NCBI RefSeq assembly: GCF_014201805.1
Contig: NZ_JACHFK010000002.1
Coordinates: 363,828-427,827 of the forward strand
Length of the DNA: 64,000 nt
DNA from: Deinococcus metalli
Lineage (GTDB): Bacteria > Deinococcota > Deinococci > Deinococcales > Deinococcaceae
Direction of reading: 5' to 3'
Part shown: piece after piece, positions 50,424 through 60,806 of the stretch
Numbering within the stretch: the stretch's first letter is position 1
How the letters are laid out: the number at the start of each line of letters is the position of its first letter
Position numbers and translations under genes: made by a program
Notes under the pieces: model-generated
Told to the model about the DNA's origin: nothing
Seen by the model: the letters and a program-made list of their open reading frames with translations, nothing else
The model's database searches: none

Positions 50424-51284
50424 TCATGGCGTGCCCGGGAGGGTGCCGCGGGCCAGCGACACGGCGCGTTCGAAGGCCAGGGGATTGCTGAAGCCCGCGT
50501 CCGCCGCCTGGAGGGGATAGTCGCGCAGCGCGGAGCGGCGCAGGCCGCTGGGGGGCAGGAACGCGATCCCGGCCCGCTGGCACGTCTGGAAGATCCGCAG
50601 CCGCAACGCGTCCTGCGAGTCGTAGGGGAAGATCCGGCGGCCGGAGAAGGTCTCGAGCTGCATGGGCCCGCCCTGCTGGGCGAGCAGCGCGTCCAGCGCC
50701 CGCAGGGTCATGTCGTCCAGGCGGGTGGCGGTGCGGTGGCGCAGCAGGACCCCGCTGTCCGGCTGGTACGCGCTCCAGCGCACGGCCAGGATCTCCGTGA
50801 CCTGCACCGCGTGGTGCGTCAGGAGCAGCAGCGCCGCCGTGAGCGCGTCGTCCTTCTGCGCGCGGGCTTCGGCGATCAGCGCGTCGATGTCCGCGCGGGT
50901 GGGCAAAGGCGTCTTGCCGGTCTCGCCGCTGGGGGCCGCGTAGTCGAGCAGCGGATCGGTGTGCAGCAGGCCCTGGGCGCGCAGGTCGCGGTACAGGGTA
51001 CGCAGCGCGCTCAGGCGCGACACGACCGAGTTCGGTTTGGCGGGCGTGCCGTTCTCGTTGGTGGTGAGCGTGCGCCGCAGCCACGGGTGGAAGTCGTCCG
51101 GCGGCATGAGCAGGTTCACGTGCTCGCCCTCGGCCGCGCGGAACACGCGCACCAGATTGGCGCGGCGCTGTTTGGTGGCCCGCGCGCCGCCGTGCGCGGC
51201 GAGGGTGTTGAGCAGGGTGTCCAGGTCGTAGGTCCTGAGGGCCTGCGTGAGGGTCAGGGCGACGGGGTCGGGAGTGGCAGTCAT
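50424..51284 (-). CDS. tyrosine-recombinase-like protein lacking catalytic residues
   Basis: A 286-residue protein with the layout of Xer-type recombinases: a helical N-terminal part (residues 1-115, with RLSALRTLYRDL) and a C-terminal core (LLLLTHHAVQVTEILAVRW near 160, PPSGLRRSALRDY near 250). In active enzymes the first core motif reads like TGLRVSEL; here the Arg is Gln. The HxLRH motif has become SGLRR, and no Tyr follows in the last 25 residues. DNA cutting is therefore unlikely. Binding of DNA could be kept. The start at 51284 has GGAGG 5 bases upstream. It lies next to an ankyrin gene; no att site or phage gene is seen. Confidence 0.7.
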   Translation of the reverse strand: MTATPDPVALTLTQALRTYDLDTLLNTLAAHGGARATKQRRANLVRVFRAAEGEHVNLLMPPDDFHPWLRRTLTTNENGTPAKPNSVVSRLSALRTLYRDLRAQGLLHTDPLLDYAAPSGETGKTPLPTRADIDALIAEARAQKDDALTAALLLLTHHAVQVTEILAVRWSAYQPDSGVLLRHRTATRLDDMTLRALDALLAQQGGPMQLETFSGRRIFPYDSQDALRLRIFQTCQRAGIAFLPPSGLRRSALRDYPLQAADAGFSNPLAFERAVSLARGTLPGTP

Positions 51285-51368
51285 GACATCCTCCGTACCC
51301 ACAGCCTACATGACTGGATATGAGCGCAGTGGGGAAGGGCGGTGAGCACCTGACCTCCCCCTGCCCCG

Positions 51369-53636
51369 TCACCCACCGAACGTCAGCTCGAGCTCCGCGC
51401 CGTCCACGTCACGGATCTCAGCTTCCCCGGCCAACCGGACGCGGTAGGGCCGGGCGCGGCCGTTGCGGGTCAGGTGCAGGGTGTGCCCACGACGCCGCAC
51501 CTCGACGGTGAAGTCCTCCGAGCCGTCCGGGCGGAAGACCGTCGCGGTGGCCGTTCCGCCGTCCGCGAGCGCATACAGGGTCAGGAGGGGGGAGTCGCCG
51601 TGGTCGTCGTCCGGCCGGGCCATGCCGTCGCGCGTGGCGAGCAGGGTGCCGGGCCGCACGTACAGCGGCAGGGCCATCACGTCGTGCGTCTCGGTGCGCC
51701 ACTGCGGCCCCTCGACCACGTCCCCCGTGAGGAGCGACGTCCACGTCCCGGCCGGGATATACACCTGCACCCGGCCGTCCTCACGGAACACCGGGGCAAC
51801 CAGCAGCGCGTCGCCCAGCACGTACTGGCGGTCGAGCGTGGCGCAGGCTGGATCGTCCGGGAATTCCAGCACCATCGCGCGCATCATCGGCAGGCCGCGC
51901 CGGTGCGCGGTCACCGCCTGCGCCCACAGGTACGGCATCAGCGAGAGCTTCAGGCGCGTGAAGTGGCGCAGCACGTCCACGCTCTCGTCGTCGATCAGCC
52001 ACGGCACGCGGTAGGTGGTGCTGGCGTGCAGGCGGCTGTGCGACGACAGCAGGCCGAAGGCCACCCAGCGCTTGTACAGCGCCGGCGGCGGGTTGCCCTC
52101 GAAGCCCCCGATGTCATGGCTCCAGAAGCCGAAGCCGCTCAGGCCCAGCGACAGCCCGCCGCGCAGGCTCTCGGCCATGCTCTCGAAGGTCGAGTCGCAG
52201 TCGCCGCCCCAGTGCACCGGGAACTGCTGCCCGCCCGCCGTGGCGCTGCGGGCGAACAGGGTCGCCTCGCCGGGCCGCTCGGCGTCCAGCGCGCGGAACA
52301 CGGTCTGGTTGTAGAGCTGCGGGTAATAGTTGTGCATCCGCGCGGGGTCGCTGCCATCGTGCCACACCACGCCCGTCTCGGGAATGCGCTCGCCGAAATC
52401 GGTCTTGATCGCGTCCACGCCCTGCCGGGCCAGGCGCCGGATGTGCGCCGCGAACCACTCGCGCGCCGCCGGGTTCGTGAAGTCCACGATGCCCATGCCC
52501 GGCTGCCACAGGTCGCCCTGCCACACGCCGCCCCCCTCGCGGCGCAGCAGGTAGCCCTCCCGCGTCGCCTCCGCGAACAGGGGCGACTTCTGCGCGATGT
52601 ACGGGTTGATCCACACGCTCACCTTCAGGCCACGGGCACGCAGCCGCGCGAGCATGCCCTCGGGGTCCGGGAACACGGCCGGATCCCACTGGAAGTCGCA
52701 CCACTGGAAGGCCTTCATCCAGAAGCAGTCGAAATGGAACACCGACAGCGGCAGCTCGCGCTCCTGCATGCCGTTCAGGAAGGACGTGACCGTCGCCTCG
52801 TCGTAATCGGTGGTAAAGGACGTGCTCAGCCACAGGCCGAAACTCCACGCGGGCGGCAGCGCCGGGCGGCCGGTCAGGCGGGTGTAGCGCTCCAGCACCT
52901 CGGCCGGCGTGGGGCCGGCGATCACGAGGTACTCCAGCGCCTCGCCCGGCACGCTGAACTGCACGCGCGACACCCGCTCGCTGGCGACCTCGAAGGACAC
53001 CGCGCCGGGGTCGTTCACGAACACGCCGTAGCCCTTGCTGGTCACGTAGAACGGCACGTTCTTGTACGCCTGGTCGCTGCCGGTGCCGCCATCGCGGTTC
53101 CAGATGTCCACGCTCTGCCCGTTCTTCACGAAGGCCGTGAAGCGTTCGCCCAGGCCGTACACCAGTTCCCCGACGTCCAGCGTGAGGCCCTCGTGCACGA
53201 AGGTGCGGCCGTCGTCGCGGCGGACGTAGCCCAGGCCGCGCCCCGCCGAGCGCGTCAGGGGCTCGCCCTCGTGGAAAAAGCGCAGGCTCCACGGAAAGCG
53301 CGTGACCTCGGCCCGCAGCGGCCCGCTCGTGAGCGACGCGAGCGAGTCGTCGATGTGGATGTCGACCGGCGCGTCCTGGCCGCAGATGTGGAAGGCCGGG
53401 CCGGCGTCCGGCGTGCCCTCGAAGTGCGTGACCCGCACCCGGATCACGCCGGGCAGCGGCGAGGACAGCCGCACCGTGAGCATCGGCCCCTCCAGCGTGT
53501 CGCCGCGATGCCGGATCGGCCGGGTGGGCGCGGACAGCTCCAGCGTGTGCCCGTCCTGCCGGGCGTCGTAGGCCTCGGCGGGGTACGCGGGCGTCACGCC
53601 GGGCAGGGTGAGCCAGTTGCCGTCGGTGAACTTCAT
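51369..53636 (-). CDS. GH31 alpha-xylosidase, YicI type
   Basis: A 755-residue cytosolic glycosidase without a signal peptide. The YicI-type signatures are FHFDCFWMKAFQWCDFQWD near residue 299, the nucleophile IKTDFGERIP with Asp near 412, and the acid/base VHWGGDC, followed by SMAESLRGGL and GFWSHDIGGFE. These residues match those of E. coli YicI, which removes alpha-1,6-xylose from isoprimeverose-type units. It is the last gene of the transporter/glycosidase operon and overlaps GH42 by ATGA. GGGAG lies 7 bases before the ATG. Alpha-glucosidase activity is a lesser possibility. Confidence 0.93.
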   Translation of the reverse strand: MKFTDGNWLTLPGVTPAYPAEAYDARQDGHTLELSAPTRPIRHRGDTLEGPMLTVRLSSPLPGVIRVRVTHFEGTPDAGPAFHICGQDAPVDIHIDDSLASLTSGPLRAEVTRFPWSLRFFHEGEPLTRSAGRGLGYVRRDDGRTFVHEGLTLDVGELVYGLGERFTAFVKNGQSVDIWNRDGGTGSDQAYKNVPFYVTSKGYGVFVNDPGAVSFEVASERVSRVQFSVPGEALEYLVIAGPTPAEVLERYTRLTGRPALPPAWSFGLWLSTSFTTDYDEATVTSFLNGMQERELPLSVFHFDCFWMKAFQWCDFQWDPAVFPDPEGMLARLRARGLKVSVWINPYIAQKSPLFAEATREGYLLRREGGGVWQGDLWQPGMGIVDFTNPAAREWFAAHIRRLARQGVDAIKTDFGERIPETGVVWHDGSDPARMHNYYPQLYNQTVFRALDAERPGEATLFARSATAGGQQFPVHWGGDCDSTFESMAESLRGGLSLGLSGFGFWSHDIGGFEGNPPPALYKRWVAFGLLSSHSRLHASTTYRVPWLIDDESVDVLRHFTRLKLSLMPYLWAQAVTAHRRGLPMMRAMVLEFPDDPACATLDRQYVLGDALLVAPVFREDGRVQVYIPAGTWTSLLTGDVVEGPQWRTETHDVMALPLYVRPGTLLATRDGMARPDDDHGDSPLLTLYALADGGTATATVFRPDGSEDFTVEVRRRGHTLHLTRNGRARPYRVRLAGEAEIRDVDGAELELTFGG

Positions 53637-55669
53637 GCGCCCGCTCCCTCATGGATGACCCGCACGCCACGCGGGGGCAGCGTCACGGTCTCGCCCAGGA
53701 CGTCGCCACTGAGCAGGTCGGTGCCCGCGAGGCCCGGCACGCTCACCCGCCGCTCCTCGGCCGTGTGGTTCAGCAGGAACAGGAAGCGCCCGCCGGTCCC
53801 CTCGCGCCGCGTGACCTCCACGCCATCGGGCAGCTCCGGCACCAGGGGGAGAACGCCCGCCGCGTCGCACAGGGCGCGGGTCACGGCGCGCAGGCCCGCC
53901 GCGTCGGGGCTGGTGCCCAGCTTCCACGCCTGCCCCTTCCCGACCCGGCGGCGTGTGAGCACCGGTGACCCCGCGTAGAAGTCCTGGCCGTAGGTGGCGA
54001 GCACCTCGGCGTCATCCACGCGCAGCTGCTCGAACAGCAGCGAGCACGCGAAGGTGCCTTCCAGGCCGCCCTGCATCACCACCTCGTTGTCCTGGCCGGG
54101 CGGCAGGGCGTCGACCTCCTCGACCCACACGCCCAGCAGGTCGCGCAGCGGGCCGGGCGGGCCGCCGGGGAACACCCGGTCGGAGTCGTCGGCCACGCCG
54201 CTCAGCAACCCCGCCAGGAACGTGCCGCCGCCCTCCACGAAGGCGGTGATCGTCTCGGCGGCGCCGGCCGGCAGCAGGTACAGCAGCGTGGAGGCGACCA
54301 CGCCGTATCCGCTCAGGTCGCTGTCCGATCCGACCAGATCGACGGCGTAGCCCTGCGCGTGGAAGGCAGCGTACAGCGCCGTGACCTCGCGCAGGTAGTC
54401 CAGCGCGTTCGACGGACCCATCGAGTTCTCCACCGCCCACCACGCCGGCCAGTCGAACCACACGGCGACCCTGGCCGGCACCCGGGCGCCCAGGGTCACG
54501 TCTCCCAGCGCGCGCAGTTCCGCGCCGAGCGCCGCGACCTCGCGGAACACGCGGGTGTCGGTGCGGCCGTGGTGTTCCATCACCGCGCCGTGGAACTTCT
54601 CGCACGCGCCCACCGAGCGCCGCATCTGGAAGAACATCACCGCGTCGGCGCCGTGCGCGACCGCCTGCCACGACTGGAGCCGCATCACGCCGGGCCGCTT
54701 GAGCGAGTTCACGGGCTGCCAGTTCGTCTGGCTGGGCGTCTGTTCCATCAGCATGAAGGGCTGCCCGGCCTTCAGGGAGCGCATCAGGTCGTGCTTGAGG
54801 GACACGGCGGCGGGCGGATCGTGCGGCGCGGGGTACGAGTCCCACGCGATCACGTCCAGGTGAGGTGCCCACGCGCGGTAGTCCAGCGGGCGGTACGGCC
54901 CCATCAGGTTCGTGGTGATCACGGCGTCCGGGATCTCGGCGCGGATGGCGTCGGCCTCCAGGCGGTACGCGCCCAGCAGCGCGTCCGACATGAAGCGCTG
55001 GTAGTCCAGCGTCAGGCCCTGCACGGCGGTGGAGCGCTCGGTCCACTGCACGGTCAGGACGTTCGGCACCACGATCTCGTCCCACTCCGTGATGGTCTGG
55101 CTCCAGAACGCGGCGTTCCACGCGTGATTCAGCGCGTCCAGGGTGCCGTACTTCGCGCGCAGCCACGTGCGGAACGCCGCCTCGCAACGCGGGCAGTAGC
55201 ACGCCCCGCCGAACTCGTTCGACACGTGCCACAGCGCCACCACGTCCCGCCCCGCGTAGCGCCGTGCCAGCTGACCGGCCAGGGCGGGCGCGAAGCGCCG
55301 GTACGTGGGGCTGTTCGGGCACGCGTTGTGCCGGTCTCCGAATTTATGCGCGCGGCCCTGGAAGTCGGTGCGCAGCACGTCGGGAAAGCGCGTCGCCATC
55401 CACGCGGGAATCGCGGCGGTGCTGGTGCCCAGGCACGCGCGCAGTCCGCGCGACTCCAGCAGCGCCAGGATCTCGTCCAGCCGCGCGAAGTCATAGGTGT
55501 CCTTGTCCGGTTGCAGGGCCGTCCACGCGAAGATGTTGACGCTCAGCAGGTCGATGCCGGCGTGCCCGAACAGCGCCACGTCCTCGTCCCACACGGGCCG
55601 CTCCCACTGCTCGGGGTTCCAGTCGCCGCCATACGGCATCTTCGTGAAGGGCAGGGATCGGATCGTCAT
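53633..55669 (-). CDS. GH42 beta-galactosidase
   Basis: A 678-residue cytosolic enzyme. The start region [14 protein letters not shown] near residue 11 is typical. The acid/base is in HVSNEFGG near 150, and the nucleophile in [13 protein letters not shown] near 305. HNACPN near 113 and GACYCPRC near 158 give the four cysteines that hold zinc in GH42 enzymes. The start at 55669 has GGAG 5 bases upstream; the frame is open to 56299 but overlaps GH95. It overlaps GH95 upstream and GH31 downstream by ATGA, so the three glycosidases are coupled. Alpha-L-arabinopyranosidase activity also occurs in the family. Confidence 0.93.
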   Translation of the reverse strand: MTIRSLPFTKMPYGGDWNPEQWERPVWDEDVALFGHAGIDLLSVNIFAWTALQPDKDTYDFARLDEILALLESRGLRACLGTSTAAIPAWMATRFPDVLRTDFQGRAHKFGDRHNACPNSPTYRRFAPALAGQLARRYAGRDVVALWHVSNEFGGACYCPRCEAAFRTWLRAKYGTLDALNHAWNAAFWSQTITEWDEIVVPNVLTVQWTERSTAVQGLTLDYQRFMSDALLGAYRLEADAIRAEIPDAVITTNLMGPYRPLDYRAWAPHLDVIAWDSYPAPHDPPAAVSLKHDLMRSLKAGQPFMLMEQTPSQTNWQPVNSLKRPGVMRLQSWQAVAHGADAVMFFQMRRSVGACEKFHGAVMEHHGRTDTRVFREVAALGAELRALGDVTLGARVPARVAVWFDWPAWWAVENSMGPSNALDYLREVTALYAAFHAQGYAVDLVGSDSDLSGYGVVASTLLYLLPAGAAETITAFVEGGGTFLAGLLSGVADDSDRVFPGGPPGPLRDLLGVWVEEVDALPPGQDNEVVMQGGLEGTFACSLLFEQLRVDDAEVLATYGQDFYAGSPVLTRRRVGKGQAWKLGTSPDAAGLRAVTRALCDAAGVLPLVPELPDGVEVTRREGTGGRFLFLLNHTAEERRVSVPGLAGTDLLSGDVLGETVTLPPRGVRVIHEGAGA

Positions 55670-58035
55670 GGAGTCTCCAGGGACAGGGCGCCGGGTGGGG
55701 CGGACGGGGGCGTGAGGGACGGGCCGAGGGTAACGGGAGCGGCGGAATCGACCGTCACCCGAATGTGTCGGTCGGGGGTGTGCACGTCGACGGGCCGGGC
55801 CGGATCGCCCGCGACGCGCCGCAGGGTCACTTCGGTCAGGAGTCCGTCCTGCCACGTCAGATCGACGCTCAGGCCGCCGCGGGCGCGCAGGCCGGTCACG
55901 GTGCCGCGCGACCACTGAGGCGGCAAGGCGGGCAGCAGCCGCATCTCGCCCCCCTGACTCTGGAGAAGCAGTTCGGCAATCCCGGCCGTCCCGCCGAAGT
56001 TGCCGTCGATCTGGAACGGGGGGTGATTGTCGAACAGGTTCGGCAGGGTGGACTTCGACAGCAGCTGGCGCAGCATGGCCGCGGCCGCCGCGCCGTCGTG
56101 CAGGCGGGCGTGCAGGTTCAGCAGCCACGCGGCGCTCCAGCCGGTGTGCCCGCCGCCCGATGCCAGCCGCAGCTCCAGCGAGCGGCGGGCGGCGGCACGC
56201 AGGTCCGGGCGGTCTGCCCACAGGTGCGCCGGGTACAGGCCGTACAGGTGCGACACGTGGCGGTGCCCCGGCTCGGATTCGGGGAAGGGGCGGCTCCACT
56301 CCAGCAGCTCGCCGCGCTCACCCACCTCAAGCGGGCGGAGGCGCGGCAGGGCCAGCGCGATCTCCTGGCGCAGCTCGGCTGCGGTGTCCAGCGTCTCGGC
56401 CGCCTGCACGGCGATCTGGAGCAGGTCCCGGATGAGACTGAGGTCCATGGTGCTGCTCTCGCTCACGGCGCAGGGGCGTCCCTCCGCGTCCAAGAAGCGG
56501 TTCTCCGGACTGGTGGACGGACTGGTGCCCAGCGTGCCGCCCGGCTCCTCGACCAGCCAGTCGAGCAGGAAGCGGGCCACGCCCTCCAGCACGGGCCAGT
56601 CGCGGGCCAGCACGTCCAGGTCCGGGCGGAACAGCTGCCGTTCCCACAGCTGCCGAGAGAGCCACGCTCCGCCGAGCGGCCACATCGCCCAGCTGGCGTC
56701 GCCGCCGGTCGGGGTGCTCATGCGCCACAGGTCCGTGTTGTGGTGCGCGGCCCATCCGCCCGCGCCGTAGTTCACGCGCGCGGTGCGCTGTCCGGACGCG
56801 GCCAGCTCGTGCAGCATCGTCTCCAGCGGTTCACTCAGCTCGCCCAGGGCGCAGGGCTCGGCGGGCCAGTAGTTCATCTGGGTGTTGATGTTGATGGTGT
56901 AGTCCGACTGCCACGGGGGCTGCACGTGCGGATTCCACAGGCCCTGCAACGTGGCGGGCTGCCCGCCGGGCCGCGAGCACGCGATCAGCAGATACCGGCC
57001 GTAATCGAAGTACAGCCGCTCCAGGTCGGGATCGGCCTGGCCGCCCGCGTACTGCCGCAGCCGCTCGTCGGTGGGGATGTCGGCCCGCCCATGCCCGCCC
57101 AGATCGAGCGTGACCCGCCCGAACAGGGCGGCGTGATCCTGTCGGTGGCGCTCCGCGAGGGCGTCAGTCCCAAGCGCGGCCGCGGCGTCCAGCACGCGGA
57201 TGCACCGCGCCCGTGGCTCCGGATCGCTGGGCTGGGGCGCGACATTCCAGCCCGCGAAGCTGCTCGCCGCCGTGAACAGCAGCGTGAACTCGCTGGCACC
57301 CTCGATCCGGAGCTGGGCCGGCAGCCCGGCGTCGGGGGAGTGCACCGTCACTCGGCCGTCCGTCGCAGCCACGCGCACCAGCCCGTGGCCCTCCAGCCCC
57401 AGGCCCGGCTCGTACAGCACGGGTTCCGGGTGCGGGGGAAGCCACGGGAAGGCGTCCATCACCCGCGTGGGCAGGTGCACGTGCAGGTGGAGGTCGCCGG
57501 TCTGCCCGTCAACCCGGCTGGGATGGGGTGATTCCAGCGTGACCACGTGACGGGCCGCTGCGTCCAACCCGCTCCAGCGGCTCACCAGCACGTGGTCGGG
57601 AGCGCTGATGAAGGTGTCGCGCCGCTCTGGACCGAGCTGCACGGTATGGACGGCGCCGCTCAGGTCGAGCGTGCGGCGGTACTCGCCCGGCGCCTCCTGG
57701 CCGCCCACACGGTGCACGCGCAGGGTGCCGAGCGGCTGGTAGGCCTCACCGAGGCGCCCTTCCAGGTGGGCCTCGATGAGCTGCTGGGCGTCGTGCCAGC
57801 GCTCCTCCCTCAGGAGCGCCCGAACGGCCGGAAGGTAGCGGCGGGCCCCGTAGTTCACGTCGTCGCGGGGCAGGCCCGACCACAGCGTGCCCTCGTTCAG
57901 GTCGAAGCGCTCTCCGTATGGGTCGCCGTCCACGGCGCCGTGCAGCATGGCGCCCAGCCGGCCGTTGCCGAGGGGCAGCGCTTCGTTCCAGTCGTCAGCC
58001 GGGCGGATGTACCACAGGGTGGAGGAAGTGGTCAT
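55666..58035 (-). CDS. GH95 alpha-L-fucosidase
   Basis: A 789-residue enzyme of normal GH95 length, without a signal peptide. [20 protein letters not shown] at the start is diagnostic. The catalytic site residues of the family are present: the two Asn in [12 protein letters not shown] near 395, Glu in SPENRF near 515 and Asp in [12 protein letters not shown] near 695. Known members cut alpha-1,2-fucose from galactose by inversion, as in fucosylated xyloglucan and 2'-fucosyllactose; some cut alpha-L-galactose. The start at 58035 has GAAGGA 9 bases upstream. It is the first glycosidase after the solute-binding protein gene. Confidence 0.92.
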   Translation of the reverse strand: MTTSSTLWYIRPADDWNEALPLGNGRLGAMLHGAVDGDPYGERFDLNEGTLWSGLPRDDVNYGARRYLPAVRALLREERWHDAQQLIEAHLEGRLGEAYQPLGTLRVHRVGGQEAPGEYRRTLDLSGAVHTVQLGPERRDTFISAPDHVLVSRWSGLDAAARHVVTLESPHPSRVDGQTGDLHLHVHLPTRVMDAFPWLPPHPEPVLYEPGLGLEGHGLVRVAATDGRVTVHSPDAGLPAQLRIEGASEFTLLFTAASSFAGWNVAPQPSDPEPRARCIRVLDAAAALGTDALAERHRQDHAALFGRVTLDLGGHGRADIPTDERLRQYAGGQADPDLERLYFDYGRYLLIACSRPGGQPATLQGLWNPHVQPPWQSDYTININTQMNYWPAEPCALGELSEPLETMLHELAASGQRTARVNYGAGGWAAHHNTDLWRMSTPTGGDASWAMWPLGGAWLSRQLWERQLFRPDLDVLARDWPVLEGVARFLLDWLVEEPGGTLGTSPSTSPENRFLDAEGRPCAVSESSTMDLSLIRDLLQIAVQAAETLDTAAELRQEIALALPRLRPLEVGERGELLEWSRPFPESEPGHRHVSHLYGLYPAHLWADRPDLRAAARRSLELRLASGGGHTGWSAAWLLNLHARLHDGAAAAAMLRQLLSKSTLPNLFDNHPPFQIDGNFGGTAGIAELLLQSQGGEMRLLPALPPQWSRGTVTGLRARGGLSVDLTWQDGLLTEVTLRRVAGDPARPVDVHTPDRHIRVTVDSAAPVTLGPSLTPPSAPPGALSLETP

Positions 58036-58152
58036 GGGCGGAAGTCCTTCGGAGAGTGGCCAAGGGGGCGGGCAGGGGCCGTGCCGAGTAGAAGTATGGC
58101 CCGCGCGGGCGGGGGGTGAGATGACCAGGGGCGTGCCGGCGCGTCCTGAGAA

Positions 58153-58178
58153 CGCCCGCCACATCCCGGTGGCGGGCG
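58153..58178 (-). terminator. intercistronic hairpin between the binding-protein and GH95 genes
   Basis: A perfect 10-bp stem (58153-58162 with 58169-58178) and a 6-base loop lies 17 bases after the solute-binding-protein stop and 118 bases before GH95. It has no T-tract, so partial termination or 3'-end protection of the upstream message is more likely than full stop. Confidence 0.55.
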
Positions 58179-58194
58179 CGGCAGCCCCAGAGAC

Positions 58195-59853
58195 CTACTT
58201 GATGACGTTCCAGAGCTTCAGGCGATCCTGCACCAGCGCCGTCTCCATGTCGGCGTACTTGCCGACCTTGGCGGTCAGCTCGGCCAGGAAGGCGTCGTAC
58301 GCCTTGTCGAAGTCGGCGGGCTTGCCCAGGATCATGCGCGGGATGGCCTTGCGGGCGATGTCCTGCTCCTTGTTGAAGAACTCGTTGAGGGGATTGTCCT
58401 GCGCCACCTGGATCGACCACGCCGCGCCCCACGGTTTGGGCTGGAAGGTGCTCGCCCTGGGCAGCAGGTCGTTCCAGAGTTTGACCTTGTACGCGCTCAG
58501 CGCGGCCTTCTCGGCGGGCGTGTACGCGTCGATGATCTGCTCGGGGTACACGGGCGTGTAATAGTTGCCGCCCGCATCCTTCACGCCGTCGCCGTAGCGG
58601 ATGGAGATGTTGTAGTTCCCGATACCGGTGCTGCGCTGGAACGTGGCGGGGTCGCTGTTCTTCTGCTTCAGGACGGCGTCCGGGATCACACGTTTGCCGC
58701 CCTGCACCGCGTAGTGCTTGCCGGCGACGCCCCAGTTCTTCAGCACCTGCCCCTCCGGACTGGCGAGGTAGTCGAGGAACTTGATGGCGGCGATGGGATC
58801 CTTGCACGACTTCGTGATCCCGATGCCCCAGCCGCCGATGAACCCGGTGGGCTGGTTGTACGCCACCTTGATGCCGGGTTTGGTGGTCACGCCGAAGCGG
58901 CCGTACATCTGGTCGTGCTTGCCGGCGGCCTTGAGCGAGTTCACAGCGTCCCCGATCTCCCACCCGGCGTCGATGACGCCCACCACGCGCCCCGAGGCGA
59001 TCTTGGCGAGGTACTGGTCGTACTTCTGCGTGAAGCTCTCGGGGTCGAGCAGGCCCACGGCGTTCATGTGGTTCAGCCAGCGGAAGTACTCGCGCTCCTC
59101 GGGCCGGAAGAAGTGCAGCGTGGCCTTGTAGGTCTTGGGGTCGATGTACCACTCGCCGTCGTCGCTGCCGCCCGTCGCCCAGAACGCCGGGTTGGTCACG
59201 CTGATCAGGAAACGCCAGTCGTCCGCGAGCAGGCTCAGGCCGATGGTGGGGCGGCCGTCGGCGGTCTTGGGGTGCGCCTTGACGTACATGGCGATGACCT
59301 TCTCGTAGTCCGCCAGGGTCCTGACCTGCGGGTACTTCTGTTCCTTCAGCGCGCCGAGTTGCAGCTTGAACCACGCGTCGGTATCGAAGGACGTCTGGTT
59401 GATCGCGTCGTTGGTAGGGATGAAGTAGATGCCGCGGTCCTTGCTGGAAAAGCGCATGCGGTCGAACTGGTTGCCGATCACGCGCTTGATGTTGGGCGCG
59501 TATTTGTTGATCAGGTCCGTCAGGTCGAGCATCGCGCCGGCGTCCACCAGCACGCCCCCCGCTCCCTTGGGCGAGATCAGGTCCGGGTACTGCCCGGACG
59601 CCGCGATCAGGTTGATCTTCTCGTCGGGGCTGCCGACCGCGAACTCGGCCTTGACGGTCACGCCGGTCTTGGCGGTGATCACCTTGCCGACGTCGTCCTG
59701 CATGCCGTTCCAGTTGGCGTTCGGGTCCGCGAAGAAGGCCGTGAAGGTCACGGGCTTGGGCGCGCTGCCCTGGGCGAGCACGGCGCCGGAGGTCAGGACC
59801 GCGGTGAGCACGGCGAGGGCGGCAGCGGGGCGAAGGGTGCGGGAACGGTTCAT
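58195..59853 (-). CDS. LplA-like sugar ABC-transporter solute-binding protein
   Basis: A 552-residue exported protein. The signal peptide is MNRSRTLRPAAALAVLTAVL with a cut near VLAQG; there is no lipobox Cys. The long cluster-1 binding-protein form (about 550 residues) is usual for the LplA group that takes up oligosaccharides. Typical stretches are GVIDAGWEIGD near 295 and FLDYLASPEGQ near 360. AAGGAGG lies 4 bases before the ATG. It is third in the operon after two permeases, and its GH95, GH42 and GH31 partners follow. The ligand is probably a branched oligosaccharide containing fucose, galactose and xylose, by inference. Confidence 0.88.
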   Translation of the reverse strand: MNRSRTLRPAAALAVLTAVLTSGAVLAQGSAPKPVTFTAFFADPNANWNGMQDDVGKVITAKTGVTVKAEFAVGSPDEKINLIAASGQYPDLISPKGAGGVLVDAGAMLDLTDLINKYAPNIKRVIGNQFDRMRFSSKDRGIYFIPTNDAINQTSFDTDAWFKLQLGALKEQKYPQVRTLADYEKVIAMYVKAHPKTADGRPTIGLSLLADDWRFLISVTNPAFWATGGSDDGEWYIDPKTYKATLHFFRPEEREYFRWLNHMNAVGLLDPESFTQKYDQYLAKIASGRVVGVIDAGWEIGDAVNSLKAAGKHDQMYGRFGVTTKPGIKVAYNQPTGFIGGWGIGITKSCKDPIAAIKFLDYLASPEGQVLKNWGVAGKHYAVQGGKRVIPDAVLKQKNSDPATFQRSTGIGNYNISIRYGDGVKDAGGNYYTPVYPEQIIDAYTPAEKAALSAYKVKLWNDLLPRASTFQPKPWGAAWSIQVAQDNPLNEFFNKEQDIARKAIPRMILGKPADFDKAYDAFLAELTAKVGKYADMETALVQDRLKLWNVIK

Positions 59854-59901
59854 GGGGCCTCCTTGGGGGCAGCGGGGCGGATCGGGAACAGGGAAGGGGA
59901 C

Positions 59902-60795
59902 TCAGCCCTTGACAGCGCCGAGGGTCATGCCGCGCACGAAGTAGCGCTGCAAGAAGGGGTAGACGATCAGGATCGGGGTGATCGTGATGATGGTGATCGC
60001 CATCTTGATGCTGTCCGGGGTGATCTGCTGGGTCTTGAGCTGGTCGCTGTGCATGGCGTCCGCGCCGGCCTGGGTGGACTGCAGGATCTTCATCAGCTCG
60101 AACTGCAGGGTGCTGAGCTGCGGGTTGCTGCCGTTGTACAGGTACGTGTCGAACCACGAGTTCCACTGCCCCACCGCGATGAACAGCGCCACCGTGGCGA
60201 GTACCGGCGCGCACAGCGGCAGGATGATCCGGACGAAGATCACCAGGTCGTTCGCGCCGTCGATGCGGGCACTCTCCTGAAGCTCGATGGGCAGCTCGTC
60301 CATGTACGAGCGGATCATGAAGATGTTGAAGGCGTTCACCAGGGTGGGCAGGATGTACACCCAGAACGAGTTCATCAGGTGCAGGTCGCGGATCAGCAGG
60401 AAGCCGGGGATCAGGCCGCCGCTGACGTACAGCGTGATCGCCAGGAAGCGCGACAGCAGCGAGCGGCCCAGGAAGTCGCGGCGGCTCAGGACGTACGCGA
60501 CCATCGCGCACGCGCCCAGGCTCAGCACCGTGCCGATCACCGTGCGCGCCACCGAGATGAAGAAGGCCTGCGGGATGTTGCCGTACGCGAAGATCGCCTG
60601 GAAGTTCGCCAGCGTGGGGTGACGGGGAAACACGGTGATGCCGCCGCGCACGGTGTCCTGCGACTCGTTCATCGCGATCGCCAGCACGTTCAGGAAGGGG
60701 TACAGCGTCACGACCAGCACCGTGAGCATCAGCGCGGCGTTGACGACGTCGAAGGTGGAGACGCGTGGGCGCGGGCCGGAGGGAAGGTGCGTCAT
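59902..60795 (-). CDS. LplC/YtcP-like sugar ABC-transporter permease
   Basis: A 297-residue permease with six hydrophobic segments. The EAA-type loop ESARIDGANDLVIFVRIILPL near 180 marks the contact with the ATPase. PTLVNAFNIFMIRSYMDELP near 158 is typical of the LplC group. The ATG has TAGGAGG 7 bases upstream, and that site overlaps the stop of the first permease, 12 bases away. The partner ATPase is not in this window. Confidence 0.93.
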   Translation of the reverse strand: MTHLPSGPRPRVSTFDVVNAALMLTVLVVTLYPFLNVLAIAMNESQDTVRGGITVFPRHPTLANFQAIFAYGNIPQAFFISVARTVIGTVLSLGACAMVAYVLSRRDFLGRSLLSRFLAITLYVSGGLIPGFLLIRDLHLMNSFWVYILPTLVNAFNIFMIRSYMDELPIELQESARIDGANDLVIFVRIILPLCAPVLATVALFIAVGQWNSWFDTYLYNGSNPQLSTLQFELMKILQSTQAGADAMHSDQLKTQQITPDSIKMAITIITITPILIVYPFLQRYFVRGMTLGAVKG

Positions 60796-60806
60796 GTCCA
60801 GGCCTC

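Noticed and set aside
50424..51284. Integrase of a mobile element
   Set aside because: Key catalytic residues are missing, and no att repeats, tRNA, or other phage or element genes are near.
51474..53978. 834-codon plus-strand frame opposite the GH31 gene
   Set aside because: GH31 on the minus strand has all catalytic motifs; the antisense frame has none and is a composition artefact.
57995..60511. 838-codon minus-strand frame over the binding protein and permease genes
   Set aside because: It is the out-of-frame shadow of two genes with clear families and good ribosome sites.
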